Source: Ailurus styani
Taxonomy: Eukaryota > Chordata > Mammalia > Carnivora > Ailuridae
Direction: 5' to 3'
Assembly (NCBI GenBank): GCA_002007465.1
Contig: LNAC01000030.1
Span: forward strand, 8,464,420 to 8,528,419
DNA: 64,000 nucleotides
A program made the translations under genes and the position numbers. Positions 44,821-57,310 of this stretch are shown here, piece by piece; positions within the stretch are counted from its first letter, which is position 1; every line of letters starts with the position of its first letter. The notes beneath the pieces are model-generated. The model was not told the DNA's origin and searched no databases. It saw only the letters and a list, made by a program, of their open reading frames with translations.

Positions 44821-46654
44821 CTGAGACCCCCTGCTGGCTGGAATCCTGGACGGGCTCCTCGGTGTTCTGCCCAGGGCCCAACAGTAGGGACCTCCCTTCC
44901 AGAAGGCCCAGCACAGGGCTCACCGCACCACGGCTGCTCCACACACACTCACTGAACCGAACTGAGGTGAATTCACCAGTCGAAAGACATGGCCTTGTTC
45001 ACCGGGCTTCAAACCCCATTCTGTCACTTCCTTAAGCTGTGTGCCCTCCTGTGTGACCCAACTCCTTCTTCTGTGAAATGGGGATGATGGCGCCCACCTC
45101 ACGGAGCAGCGTGGATTCAGATGAGGCAGTGGGTGAAAGAGCCTGGGCCCCCAGGAGGCCGCCTGTGCTGCCAGGGTCAGAAGGCCCTTTGGCAACTGAC
45201 GGTGCTAGGTTTAACCTACGGCTCTGCCACGGGCTCTCTGTGCCCCCTGGGCCAGTGCCTTCACCTCTCTGAACTTTTATTATCAGCTGAGGGTCCGGAA
45301 GGCGTCAGGGGATCAGATTGGGATGGCTAACTGGCAGGCACTTTCAGCAGGTCCCGTCTGCCCCAGGGACCAGGCCCACAGGCTCCGAGGTGCCCCTCAG
45401 CCCTGCCCAGGGGGCCCTCCCTTGGAGTCCTTGCAGGGCCCACACACCAAAGTCCCTCAGCAAATGGACCCGTCTCTGGGGTGGGAGGTGCCCTCCAGGT
45501 TTCTTGAGGGGGCTGAAGGGACGTTCCCTCCGCCCCCATTCCCAGCTCCCACTCCACCCCTGCCCCTCATGCACAGACGTCTGATTTCTCCTTTTCAAGG
45601 GAGCAGATCACAGACTCTGAAGCTGTCTCCCCTGAGGCCTGGGGCAGGAGGGGAGCCCTCTCTCTGTACCTTCTCCCTGTTAGCCTCCCTCCTCGTCACC
45701 CTCCTCTGGTGACCAAGGTGTCACCATCCGTTTCCATTTCATGGGTGAAATCACAGAGACTCAGGCCGGGGTGCTCAATGGCCCCGAGGGTCTGGGCCAC
45801 AGCCCAGCTGACTCCCCGCTCAGGCCCAGGACCGCGTGGCTCCTCCATCTGTTTTCTCCCTCTAGTTATGCTCCCCTCCCCTTCCCGACTACAAAAGTCA
45901 CCAGAGTTCAACGCTGAGCAGTTGGAAAGACCAAAGAAAATAATGTGTAATTGCCCCTTTCCTATTATGCAGAATTAAATACTGTCAGAATTTGGGAACA
46001 CATCTTCCTCTTGAGTTGGTGTATTTTCCTCTCTCCTTTCTGTCCCCAAATGTCATCGCCCTGCCTAAATGTTCATCAATCTTCTCCCTCGTGGATAGAT
46101 CCTATCCTACAAAGGGTATTCTTTCCCTGAGTACAGGATCTTCGGGGGGTCCTGAAAACCACACACAAAGTCATGGAAAATGTGAATTTTCCATTGAGAG
46201 GGTCTCTAGCTCTCATAAATTCCCGAAGGATGTGGGGGACCAAAGAGAGGCTAAGAGGAGGATGGCCCCACTCACAGACAGGGGCTATCCTGTGAAGGGC
46301 TAACCATTTGGGCCTGAACTGGGAGGTGACCACCCCAAAAATGTGGGCTCAAGGTGCTGGAGAAGCTTCTGCGGTAAGGGTGGGTGTTTGGGGGGCAGAC
46401 GTGTGTGACCCAGGCGCATCTGGGGGTTGTGAAAACACGGATCCCCAAATTTGTAGCCCAGCTTCCCCCTGCCCTTGTGTGACGACTCTCCAAAGACCCC
46501 TCCGGCCCCACCCCTCCAGTGCTTCGAATTGTCTGGCAAGTGCCCACTGCTCCAGTGAGGTGCCCTTTGGAGCCTGGGAGGCGGGTCCTGCCGCCTCCCC
46601 TGTGGTTCCTGGGGGCAGTGAGCTGGATGGAAGGATGGACTGCTTTCTTCCATG
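44821..46654. other. Unique GC-rich intergenic sequence
   Basis: MIR-like pieces occur near 45010-45110 (sense core TTCTGTGAAATGGGGATGAT) and 45200-45300. No gene. Confidence 0.45.
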
Positions 46655-46870
46655 CCCCGTAGACCTACGATGTACCAGGCACGACTCTCAGTTCTGAGAT
46701 TCATGGTGAACAGTGAGCTGGGTCCCCACTGGGGAGACAGATGGTCAGGAGCAGCAAAGGTAACTGAGTCCTGGGCCAGGTGGGGTCCCACTTCTGGAAG
46801 ACCAGAGCCAGAAAAAGAACAGAGACTGAGGGAGGGGCTGGTTTAGGTAGGTGCTCAGGGAGATGATGTG
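46655..46870 (+). repeat. L2 fragment
   Basis: ACGATGTACCAGGCACGACT, CATGGTGAACAGTGAGC, CACTGGGGAGACAGATGG. Confidence 0.65.
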
Positions 46871-47124
46871 CAGAAGCAGGGGTGGAGAGTGGTGGGGGAG
46901 GGCGGAGGGTAGGGGGGGTGCCAAATACAGGCGGGCACAAGGAAATGCGCTCCGGGCTGAGGCGGTGGCCGGGATGAGGCTGTGCTGAGAACAGTTAGAA
47001 GGTTCCCGTCTCCCTGCCCTTCCCGTGTAGTAGGCTGGATCTGGCGCGCCGAGGGTCAATCTAGGCAGCCCTCAGTCAAGGCCATTGGTAGGCAGGGGAG
47101 GTCGACCGCTTGAGCTGGCTCTGA

Positions 47125-47255
47125 GCCCACAGTTGCCAGATCTGGCAAATAAAAATACAGGGTGCAAAATATTGCATGGGATATACTAAAAAATGACTCG
47201 CTGTTTATCTGAAATTCAAATTTAACTGGGTATCCTGTAATTTATCTGACAATCC
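47125..47255. mobile_element. Ancient palindromic interspersed element, copy 2
   Basis: TTGCCAGATCTGGCAAATAA, AATACAGGGTGCAAAATATT, TTATCTGAAATTCAAATTTA, CTGGGTATCCTGTAATTTAT. Better preserved than the 12.8 kb copy; family not assigned. Confidence 0.65.
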
Positions 47256-47301
47256 TCTCTGGGCCTGGATCATGGACAGGTGGTCTTTACCGCAGCAAGG
47301 G

Positions 47302-47498
47302 TTAATTCTTTTTAAAATTTTTATTTCATTTTATTTGAGAGAGCGAGCGAGTGTGAGCGGTGGGGAGGGGCAGAGGGAGAGGGAGGAGCAGACACCCCTC
47401 TGAGCAGGGAGCCGGCTGTGGGGCTCCATCCAAGGACCCCAAGATTATGACCTGAGCTGAAGGTAGCCACTTAACAGACCGAGCCACCCAGGCGTCCC
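47302..47498 (-). mobile_element. CAN SINE, antisense, older copy
   Basis: AAAATTTTTATTTCATTTTA tail complement, AGATTATGACCTGAGCTGAA, and a GAGCCACCCAGGCGTCCC head complement. Flanked by CAGCAAGGGT at 47293-47302 and 47499-47508. Confidence 0.9.
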
Positions 47499-47539
47499 AG
47501 CAAGGGTCCATTCTGAGGACATAGCTGGTGTTCCTTGCA

Positions 47540-48270
47540 ACAGTATTTGCGATTAGCCCTGGGTGAGCAATGGGGAACCGTGAAGGGTTTTGAGCAAGGG
47601 AGGGGAGGCTCTGACTTGCATTTGAGAAGAATTACTTGGGTGGGAGGAGGGGTTTGGGTGGGAGAGAGAGAGGTGAGGGGGCACCTGGAGGCAGGGGATG
47701 TCCAAGAGGGGACACCAAGGCCAGAAACAGGACGATGGCTATGCGGAAGTGGGGGGGGGATGGAGTCACGAGGCATTTGGGAAGCTGGGTTGAATGATTG
47801 GAGAATGACTCTGAGTCTGTGGCGAGGAGCCTGGGTGGACGGTGGTAGGTGCACGAGGCGGAGCCTGTGGAGTCCAGCCTTGTGAGGGTCCGGGGTGGTC
47901 CTGCCACGTCTGAGCAGGTCTCCTGCTGGAAGGGTCCAGCAGGCAGGTGGGTGTATAGCTCTGGAGCCAGCAAGAGAAGACTGAGGACTTTGGTCATCAC
48001 CTGCCCGCACATGGCCACGGAAATGCTGGGTAAGAAGAGATCCAGGCCGCGGGCAGGAAGCTGGGTGCTGAGGGACGGGGAGGGAGGGGGCATGAGAAAG
48101 GTGACTGGGAATACGGAGGGGTCAGGGGAGGGGTTGGAAGGAAGGTGTCATCAATGCTGGCAAATGCTCTAGGGAGAATCTGAGATGTGACCATTGGATT
48201 TGGGGGCTGGCATGCCGGGCCCCCAAATCACACATCACCTGCGATTTCAGGTGAGTAGTGTCAAGGTAGG
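47540..48270 (+). repeat. L2 LINE fragment
   Basis: GGTTTTGAGCAAGGGAGGGG, GCATTTGAGAAGAATTACTT and GGGTTGAATGATTGG lie in the order of the L2 3' coding/UTR region. Strongly diverged. Confidence 0.6.
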
Positions 48271-49865
48271 GCAGGACAGGCAGCAGAAGCCAGACCACAT
48301 TCACATATTCAGTCATCCGCTCATGGATTCATTCATCCTTTCAGGCTTGGAGCAGAGAGGAAAATGGCCCTCCAGGAGCCAAGGGCTAGAAGGCTGGAGG
48401 GTGTGACCAGGGGACTGGGGTAGGGGACAAGGACGGGGATGACTTAGAGGAGCAGAGGGTTCAATGGGAGACAAGGGAGGAACTGTCTGGGGCAGCACCT
48501 GGAAGCAGCTTTGATAGTGGGAGTGGACGGAGTGGCAGGCTCTCCTGGAGGGCTGCAGGGAGGCGGTGTCTTCTGCGGATACCCAGATTCAGAGCAGGTG
48601 GGGAAAGAAAGTCCCTGAAGATCTCGAACCTTCAGAGAGCTAGTGAACCATGGCCTGGGAGACCCAGGGGCTCTGTGGCAAGGTTTGGAGTGGTAGGGAG
48701 AGGGCTCGGGAGCACGGGAAGCTCCAGTGACCCGCAGGGGATCTCTGAGCCAAAGAAGGCAGAGAATGGCTGCAAGAGTCCCAGGACCCAGTCTGCCCCA
48801 TACCTTGCCCATTTCTTCCTGACCCCTATCCTCTCGAATCCCTAGGCTTTCTCATCCTCTCCCCAGCAGAATCTGTGCCCAGTAAGTAGTAGAAATGACC
48901 CCTCGGAGGCCTGGACCACAGAATAACCTTCCCAGCCCGCCCCCCACCTCCCGTACCCCCCTCCCCCCTCCAACCCCTACCCATGGCATTCCACCCCGCA
49001 TTCTGGTGAGTGGAAAAAGCAGGCCAAAGGGAGGCAGGTGAGATGGCGGGATTTCAGGCCGTGGGGTGCAGAGGAGAGAGAAAGTTCTTCCTAGCCTCTC
49101 AGAGCCAGCTACTCTGATGGTGTGAGCGGAAGCGGCCCAGTGTCCTTCTGGGGTCTGTCACTCCGGGGGGAATAATGACAGCCTGATGCCCATTCCTGCC
49201 CACCAGCGAGGCTACGGTAGTATTTCCAAGACAGAGATGTCAGAAGCAAGAGAGAAATCAAGACACTTCCCTCGCCCGCGATGTCAGCACTGCACATGAA
49301 GGCACATCAGATAAGCTTCTTGTCTTGTATGTGGTCGAGGTGTCAGACGGGCCAGCTGCTGTCTGCTTCCCTCCGGTGGTTCTCACTGCTCAGCTGGGCC
49401 TCTGGGAAGCCTGGGGAGGGTGTGGGCAGAGGCCACTCACTCTTGGAGCCACGGCTGGGGTGGCATCCTCCGCCCCACTGAATGCAAAATGTCTGGTCCT
49501 CTCCTGGTCTATAGTCTCCCATAGCTCCCTAGGACTGGTAGTATCACCTCCACACTCTTCAGCCTGGAGGTGGAGGGAGGACCTTAGAGGCAACCCTAGT
49601 GCTCTTTCTCATCACACATGTTGCCCTGACCAGGACGGAATAGGCTCTGTGCTTCTCAACCTTGAGCTCATGGTTTGAAGCCCTGTTTCAGTGCCCCTCC
49701 TCCAGGAAGTCCCCAGCTGCCAGCCTTATTCTTCTATCTTCTGTGCTTTTCATAGCTGAGATGTCAGCTTCCATTTCCGTGTTTCCCCTTAGTGCCTGCC
49801 ACAGTGTGCTGTGTGACATGGGTGTCAGTAAATCCATTCAGTGGCTTTTCTACCTTGTTTAGATT
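48271..49865. other. Unique intergenic sequence, nothing recognised
   Basis: A C-rich stretch lies at 48938-48990. No repeat or exon is supported. Confidence 0.4.
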
Positions 49866-49869
49866 TGGC

Positions 49870-50080
49870 TCGCATACATTAAGCACTCACTATATACAGG
49901 CCTTAATATTCACATCCTCGCCTCCTTATTATTTGCACGATAGTGTGGTGTCTTCATTTTCCATGTCAGGAAATGGGTGCTCGGAGGGGCTAAGCAACAA
50001 TCCATAGTCACACAGCCAACAAGTGTCAGAGTTGGGATTACTCTGAGCAGTTCCTGAGATCAGAATCTGGAGGTTTCTAC
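49870..50080 (-). repeat. MIR (antisense)
   Basis: ACTATATACAGGCCTTAATA, CATGTCAGGAAATGGGTGCT, TAGTCACACAGCCAACAAG. Confidence 0.8.
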
Positions 50081-50384
50081 TCTGGGCTTCATGCTTCCAA
50101 GTACAACACCCAGTGGGGTGTTGGAGGAAGCAGAGAGGAGCAGTTTGCTGTTTCCACACTGACTTTGATTTCAACCTGTTCTTTCTTTTTCATTATTATT
50201 ATTTTTTTTTTCTTAGAACAGAAGGATTTGTGTTCAGGTCTGGCTCTTCAATCCAGTGCTCTTTCCAAGACACTCCATTCATTGCCTCTGTTCCGGGTGG
50301 AGTGCCTGAGCTAGAGAGAAACATAGAAAGGTCACCTGGTCCCCCCAGTCTCCAGTCAGGACTCTTGGTCATTTCAAGTGAGAG

Positions 50385-50990
50385 AAACACAACTGGGCTG
50401 GCTAATACTATGTGCCAACTTGGCGAGGCCATAGGACCCAGATATTTGGTCAAACACTAGTCTAGATAGTTTTTAGATGACACTAATATTTAAATGAGTA
50501 AACTTTGAGTCAAGCGGATCACCTTCCATGATGTGGTGGGCCTCGTCCAATCAGTTGAAGGCCACAAGAGACAAAAGACTGACTTCCCAGAGGAAGAGAG
50601 AATTCTGCCAGCGGTCTGCCTTTGGACTTGGAGCTGCAATATCAACTCATCCTGCCCCTGGGTCTCAGCCTGCTGGCCCACTCTGCAGATCTGGGACTTG
50701 CCAGCCTTCACGGTAGATTGAGCCAGTTCCTTAAAATCTCTCACGTGCTCTCCCTTTCTTTCTCTGTTCTGCCTTCCTCTGTGTTGGCTTCATTCGTGTG
50801 CAGGCTCTCCTCAGGAGGTGCAAAGAAAGATGCCAGCAGTTCTAACATTGCTAAGCTTAGCGAACCACAGAAAGGGAGGGCTTCCTTTTTAATAATTCCT
50901 GCAAAAGTTCTGGTGTTGACATTCATCGGCTTGGCTCAGGTGACGTGACTATCCCTGAGCCAACTGCTGAGGCTCTGCCTGGGCCAGGAG
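50385..50990 (+). repeat. Ancient interspersed repeats: two families in series
   Basis: 50400-50745 matches a recurrent repeat (CCCAGATATTTGGTCAAACA, GTGGGCCTCGTCCAATCAGT, GGACTTGCCAGCCTTCACGG). 50745-50990 matches another (CCTTCCTCTGTGTTGGCTTC, CCTGCAAAAGTTCTGGTGTT, CTATCCCTGAGCCAACTGCT). Neither family name is certain. Confidence 0.55.
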
Positions 50991-51169
50991 GCCAGGTGTC
51001 CCTCCTTTCTATGGCCTGACAATGGTTCCTACATATTTGTTTGCTCCCTGCCTTGAGGCAGGTCCAAAGAACTAAATCAGCCTGAAATTGGAACCGCAGA
51101 TCTGAAGAAAAAGCACACTAGCGTGATGGAGCCTAGGATTCCTTTGAAAGGGGTTGGAGGTGGAACCAA

Positions 51170-51530
51170 ACTTTAAACATTCTTTTGGAAAGCAGTTTGG
51201 CTAAAACTGGTCTGGTTCATGACTCCTCCTCATCCCTCATGGAGCTCAGGAGTCCTCTGCCTAATGCTTGAATCCCTTCTATAGCATTTCCAAGTGGGTG
51301 AATACCTCTAGTGACAGGGAGCTCATTACCTATCAGGGCAGTCCATGCCATTTTTGGCTACCTCTGGTGACTAGGAAAAAGTTCTTTACCAAGTTGAACT
51401 GAAGTCTACCTCTATACTTTACTCATCAGTCCCCTTCTGCCGTCTAGCCACCCCCACCCCTTCCTGTCCCAGTCCTGCACTATGCCAATCCCTCACCCAT
51501 TCTGAGGCTCTCCAGGCCTCTAAGTCAGCT
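51170..51530 (+). repeat. Ancient LINE fragment (L3/CR1-like)
   Basis: CCTAATGCTTGAATCCCTTC, TAGTGACAGGGAGCTCATTA and GGGCAGTCCATGCCATTTTT follow a known mammalian CR1-type repeat order. Confidence 0.5.
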
Positions 51531-51544
51531 CTTCTATCCGCTAT

Positions 51545-51700
51545 TCTCCAGATGCTGAGCCAAGCACATTACTCATATTATCTTATGTCTGCCTCTTTGA
51601 TGTGGACGCCGTTATTGTGCCCATTTTACTGAGGAGGAAACTGAGCCTCGGAGATGTGAAGGGGCTTGCTTAAGGTTACCTGAAGAATATGAGCTGAGTA
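51545..51700 (-). repeat. MIR (antisense)
   Basis: CATTTTACTGAGGAGGAAAC, TGAGCCTCGGAGATGTGAAG. Confidence 0.85.
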
Positions 51701-51904
51701 GGAGACCCGCACTGATGCCAAAACCCATGTACTTTGCCACCAGGTCCCTCCACCTTCAACTGTTTCTCAAATGACATGGTCTTAAGAAGAATCCCCTGCT
51801 GGCTTTGCTTTTTTCTGGTTGTGATCCGGTAGACCAACAGTTCCCCAAGTGGGTTTTCTGAGGCTGAATTGTATTGGGAAAGACTCATGTAGTTCCATAT
51901 TATG

Positions 51905-52280
51905 GAACTCTCTCTCAAACTGGCTTCATCATGGGCTTATATAACTGAAAATCCAGGGGGTTATGGCTTCAGGCATGGCTGGATCCAGAAGTTCAAACAA
52001 TATTACCAGGGCTCAGGCTCTCTTATTCTCCTCCTGCAGCTTTCCACAAGGCTATTCTCTGTCTTGGACTCATTTTCAGTCAGGCCTTTTCCCCTTAGTG
52101 ACCTTCAGCAACCAAAGTTTTACATTTTATCAGTTTAGTAATCCCAGAGTTCTAGGCAAAGTCCCAGGACTGAGTCTCATTGGCTTAGTGTGGGAAATGT
52201 GCTCTCCCTTAAGCCGATGGCTAGAGGGGGGATCCGGCGGGAGTCAGACTGGGGTCACATGTTCATCTCTGGTGCTGGGG
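51905..52280 (+). repeat. Second copy of the repeat at 50745-50990
   Basis: GGCTTCAGGCATGGCTGGAT, AACAATATTACCAGGGCTCA, AAAGTCCCAGGACTGAGTCT, CATTGGCTTAGTGTGGG. Same orientation as the first copy, about 1.2 kb away. A 299-codon open frame runs through it by chance. Confidence 0.5.
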
Positions 52281-52639
52281 AATCGTGTCATTTCCACCCA
52301 GATCACATGGACTAAAAGTATGTGTGTATTTGTTGGGGGAGAGGGTGTTGGGGAGTTCTCAAAAGAGAATAAAGGTGGAGTTTACGGAAGACGCGAGAGT
52401 GGGTGGCAGTGGGTACAGACACAGAGGTCCACTCATGAGCCAGACCTTCCCTATTGCTGGGGACTGGGACGTGTGTATGAACCTTACAGGGGAGAAGGAG
52501 ACTCTCACCTCCTTCTTCTGGGTGCTCTACCTTTAGTAATGCAGTTAAGAATCCCATTGTCAATTTTAGCAGCCGTGTCACCCAGTCAGTGCATCTCCAA
52601 GGCCTGGGTCCCTGCCCCGTGTGCCACAGCTCAGACCAG

Positions 52640-52835
52640 CCTCTTCCTGCCATACTTTGGACCATGTCCAGCACTTTCACAAGTATCCCTCCAACACTTC
52701 GTCTTAGCACATGCAAATGAAAGTTTGGCAAAAGTTGGGGTCTTTGCCTGTCTTGTTCTTTGTTGTGTCCCCAGCACCCAGAACAGTGTCCAGCCCACAC
52801 CCATACTCAGTGTATGTTTATTGAATGAATGCGTA
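52640..52835 (+). repeat. L2 3' end
   Basis: TTGTGTCCCCAGCACCCAGA, ACAGTGTCCAGCCC, GTTTATTGAATGAATGCG. Confidence 0.85.
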
Positions 52836-53029
52836 AGACCGGCCATGGCTCCAGCCAGCTGAGACCCCACAGCAAGCCCCTAATCCAGCCACTGTAGGCA
52901 TCTGTGAGCGTGGGCGCTCCCTGTTGGGTCGCACGTCCCATTTGACTCTGGGCACCTCCCACATGTTGGGCATAGGCCACGGGCTTCATGCCCACCCTCC
53001 CTCTTGACCTTCCGTCCCTCCGAGAGCCC

Positions 53030-53140
53030 TGTGAGGCAGGTGCTACTTCCTTTTCTGGCAGGTGAGGAACGCGGGGGCTCAGAGGGGTCATGTAACTCCC
53101 CCAAGGTCCCATATCCAGGGTGTGCAGAGCTGAGGTTGGA
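53030..53140 (-). repeat. MIR core (antisense)
   Basis: GTGAGGAACGCGGGGGCTCA, GAGGGGTCATGTAACTCCCC. Confidence 0.6.
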
Positions 53141-53271
53141 ACCCACGCCGGAGGACGAGGCTGGAGCCCTATTGCAAGTAGCTGCTGGTAATGACCGCGG
53201 CAAACCCGGACCGAGTGACCGGAAATAGTGGCCGAATGGCGAATGATGGATGAATAAATTATGATTGAGTG

Positions 53272-53582
53272 ATGAAAAGGAGGGGTGAAGGATGGAGGGA
53301 GAGGAGAATGAAGGAAGGAAAGGAGGAAGGGAGGGAAGAAGGAAGGAAGGAAAGGAAGGAAGGAAGGAAGGAAGGAGAGAAGGGAAGGAGGAAAGGAAAG
53401 AGGGAAGGAAGGAAGAAATGAAGGGAAGGAGAGAGGGGAGGGAAGGAAGGAAGGAAAGAAGGAAGGAACAAAAGGAGAGAGGGAGGGAGGGAAGTAAAGG
53501 CAGGAGGGAGGGAAGGAGGGAAGGAAGGGAAGAAGGAAGGGAGGGAGGGGAGGAAGGAAGAGAGGGAAGGAGGGAAGGAAGG
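53272..53582 (+). repeat. GGAA-rich purine microsatellite (about 310 bp)
   Basis: An almost pure purine tract of GGAA, GAAA and GGGA units. The longest clean run seen is five GGAA (53354-53373). It creates spurious Glu/Lys/Arg-rich (plus) and Pro/Ser/Phe-rich (minus) open frames. Confidence 0.97.
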
Positions 53583-55250
53583 ACCACCCAGTTCAAATGT
53601 GACCCTTCTTGGGAGCCTCCCCTGATTTCCATGTTTCGAAGCCACATGTCGTTTGTTTCTTCGTGCCAGTCATTTCTGGACGTGCCACCTAGTCTCTCTT
53701 TCCTGTGACTCCAGGAAATCTGTCTTAATCATGTCTATCTTTTCCTCTGGCCTCCCATCCCCTTCCCATGCCGTCCAGGCCATGCTGCGCTCACAGAACT
53801 CAAGAACTACGCACCGAATCAAAGTGACAAGGGCCTTAGAAACACAGCGGTGTCCCTGCCAGGAGGGTCAGTGCTTTCCTCCTGAACAAGGGTGAGGCTT
53901 GAGTCCATTTTCCTCTGGCAGGGAAACCTCAGCCAGAGAGGGGAAGCGGAGGGGGCCGGGGGACAGGCTTCTGAGCTGCGCCGGGGAAGGGGTCGTGTCT
54001 GTGCACAGGCGCTTCCGACAGCCCCGTGGGATGGGGATTTGCCTCCTAAGAGCCCAGGTGGGAAACGGAGCATCACAGGGTGCTGCAAGACCAAGGTCAC
54101 ACAGCTGTGAAGAAGAGACAGGGCTGGAATGAACCCCTGGGCGGTGGCGTGTTGGTGGTAAGCGGGCTCTTCAGAAGAAGAAAGGAAGGAAGTCCTGATT
54201 TGTCGTGTTGGCCGGTTTCCGTGGTGTCAGCGCCCCCACGGAGGCCAGTGTCCAGCTGCCGGCACCGGGCCTGGGAACGAAATTCCTGAGCGAGTCGCCG
54301 TGGTCTCCCACCAGCGAGCCCAGCACGCGGCCATGGCCACCGTGGCCTGTCTGCTTGCCCCACGGGTCTCCTCCGTCTGCCCCGGCCCGGGGGGAGGTGG
54401 GGGGCACTGGGGGCCAGGGGACCCCCGCCAGCCGCAGGGTTTCCCCAGGGCCGCTCCCAAAGCTTCCCACATGGGCTCCCTCGCAGAAGCCCCCTGTCCC
54501 GTCTCGCTCTTGCTCTCGCTCTCTCTCATTCTTCGTCCTTCCGACACGGTTTCCCTCCCACTTCTATCTTCTCTGTCTCTCCTTTGCTTGAGCTCTCCCT
54601 CCCTCTCAGGAAACCTTTCAAAGTCTGTTTAAAAAACAACACAGTGACTGACTTTACAGGTTTTTTTCCCCTCTTCTTGAGAACAGGACGTGAGAAGGCC
54701 AGGTTGAGTTTCCTGTGTGAAATGATGTGTGGGGTTTCTGAGCAAAACAAGGGTCAGGTTGTGGACCTGGAGGAGCCAATGCCAAGGTCAGCTGGGATCA
54801 AGCCTCAGACAGTGCGGCCCGTGGGGCGCCCGGGCCCCCGCCGCCCTCCCTGGGGACAGGTTTTCTGGACGTGTGCTGGGAGAGAGCTGGGATGGGCCCA
54901 GAACATTCCACCACACACTGCAGTTGTGCCGCATTCATCCAGGCCCTCACCACAGGCGAGGGGGGGCCCCCCACCAGTCCAGGCCCTGCTGCACCTCTTC
55001 CCACTGTGGGCGCGACTCAGTGCGAGTCAGACTGCCTCTCCGAGCCTCAGTGTCTTCATCTGTAAAATGGGGATGAGGAGGCTGCCTTTGGGGTCTGTCT
55101 GGGCAGTGAGACTAAATGTAGGTAACAACGCGGGCGGAACACCAGGCAAGCAGGTGGCTGGGAGGTACTGTCAGCTGGAGGAAGCGGAGGGAGGTGTTCT
55201 GTCGAAATACTAACTGTCATCTACCCCGTTGTATGGCAAAACCATGAGTG
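53583..55250. other. GC-rich unique intergenic sequence
   Basis: Scattered CpG at 54190-54330, MIR-like pieces near 54080 and 55020-55075 (ATCTGTAAAATGGGGATGAG). No gene. Confidence 0.4.
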
Positions 55251-55254
55251 CTTG

Positions 55255-55440
55255 AAATTCTCCTGAGGCTCCCAATAACTGGCTATGGGGCCTTAAGCAC
55301 ATCACTTAACCTATTCGTGCCTCAGTTTTCTAATCTGTAAAGTGGGGCTTATAATAGGACGTACCATGTAGGAGTATTGCATGGATTCAATGAGCTAATA
55401 TGTAAAAAGTGCTTAAAACAATAGTAGGTGCTTACTCAGC
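55255..55440 (+). repeat. MIR (sense)
   Basis: CACATCACTTAACCTATTCG, TGCCTCAGTTTTCTAATCTG, TAAAGTGGGGCTTATAATAG. Confidence 0.92.
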
Positions 55441-56149
55441 GTCCGCTGTTCTTGTCATCCTACATGTCTCTAATGGGCATCGAGCCGGAGAACAAGGTGA
55501 CGTTTCTCAGTTAGACTCAAGGAAGCTCCTGATCGGGGCGCTCTCCGTACAGTGTCCTCCCAGATGCCATCATAAGAGGCTCTCAGCCTCCCCATGCTCT
55601 GCTGGCGTCCTCATCCTAGACTCGGGAAACTAACCGTGCCCTCGGTAGGGTGGGTGTGAGTATCCTTCGAGCAGCGCTTGGAAACCACAGAAATGACTGT
55701 TACTCTTTCTCTTCCTGGTGGCTCGGATCCCATGCACTGTGGACAGGAGGGTGTTGCCTCTGATCTGCATTGTGACCTGGGTGGTCCCGTTCCTGGGGCT
55801 CAGGTGGACCTGGTCACGTTCTCAGCAGCCCCTGACCCAGACCTAGCCACCCAGGGCCTCCCCGGTTGGATTGGGGGTGGGCATGTGACTCACGCGGAGA
55901 GCACAGTCCAGCAGAGGGATCCCAGGGAGCATGACATCTGCCGTCTGTTGGGGGCTGGTCACTGTTCCAAGTAGGTTCGTGCGTGAATTCCTTGACCCTT
56001 CTCAGCATATTTCTCCTCCTTTTGCATAAGGAAACAAGCAGTCGAGAAGCCTGATTTTGGTCCTGGTTCTGCCACTGACTCCCTCTGTGATCTTGGGGGA
56101 GGTCCTCTGATTTATTTACTCAACAGTCACTTAAGTGTCAAGTGCTGAG

Positions 56150-56335
56150 AAGTCATCATACCCGCTAACATTTCCCAAGTCCTCATTATGCACCCAGGGC
56201 CACTCCGAACACTTTGCATCTGAGAGAAACACTCCTATTCCCATTTTACAGGTGGGAAAACTGAGGCCCCTGAAGTTCACACAGCTGATAAGTGGTTGAG
56301 CTTCGATTTGAACCCAAGCGTCTGCTTCACTGGCC
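56150..56335 (-). repeat. MIR (antisense)
   Basis: CCCATTTTACAGGTGGGAAA, ACTGAGGCCCCTGAAG, CACACAGCTGATAAGTGG, ATTTGAACCCAAGCGTCTGC. Confidence 0.9.
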
Positions 56336-57194
56336 ATGCCCTTAGCTCTACCATCTCTACGGAGCCGGAGGGGAAAGCGTCTCTGCCCTCATGGAGTGAG
56401 GCTGGGAGCTCATGGCCCTCTTGATGGTTTCCTGGTTGGCTCTGGTCTTAAGGAGGCAGAATGGGCTGTGTCCCAGATCTGGGAGTCCCAGTTCCTACCT
56501 CACTGACATGTGACCCTGGGAAGATGGGCAGATGGCCCTATGGCCCTTGGTTCCTCTCTGAGTCTCAGTTTTCCTCCATCAATGAGCTACATTCTCAAAG
56601 ATGCTCTGTGCTCTTCCCACCTTCTGGGAACAGCTAGACTCTTAGCACCCCTCTGCGCCCCACCCCTGTCCCATGCTGTCCCTTCCTCTCACCCCCAAAG
56701 CCTGGCCACTCCTCTGGGGACTGAGTCTTCGAACCAGTAGGCTGTGTATCTCCTGGTCTCCCTTCCCTAGTGGTGGGAGGGGAGGCAGACGGCCGGGGCA
56801 GGTGAGATCCAAAGGCTCTCGGTTGGTATGGATCCCCTGTCTCCAGCCACACACGCCCGTCTGGCCTGACCAGCACTGTCGGCACAGGGAAAGCAGCTGT
56901 TTTCCTCCAAATCTGAAGTCGATGGGACTTAGCCTAGCAGATACATGCAGTGGGGGATTTGGAGTCAGGAATGGTTCCCTTTGAGTTTCAGAAACACTTT
57001 GCTGGGAGGGTCAGCTGGTATAGGGCAGGACTGCAGAGCATGCTGGGAAACCTGGCCTATGGGGAGGAAGAGGCCAGGGCCAGGGGGCACCTTCTGGGCT
57101 CAGGTCCAACTGCCACGCTTTGGCGACTTTGTGCATCTACTCGTTGTTCTCCCCCTCTGATGAGTAGCCCGGCGGCAGAGGCCTGACAGCTCTG

Positions 57195-57310
57195 GAATGG
57201 GGTCATCGATCTGGTTCTAGTCCCCCCTCTGACGTTGACCTGCCATGTGGCCTTGGGCAGGTCTCTGTCTCTCTCTGGGCCTCAGTTGCTCCAGGGGTCA
57301 AAGGAGGAAG
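57195..57310 (+). repeat. MIR (sense)
   Basis: GACCTGCCATGTGGCCTTGG, CTCTGGGCCTCAGTTGCTCC. Confidence 0.8.

Noticed and set aside
51963..52862. 299-codon plus-strand open frame, the longest in the window
   Set aside because: It runs through an ancient repeat copy and an L2 3' end. No domain, no splice context and no protein-like composition.
52880..53647. 255-codon minus-strand and 138-codon plus-strand frames rich in Pro/Ser or Glu/Lys
   Set aside because: Both are translations of the GGAA microsatellite.
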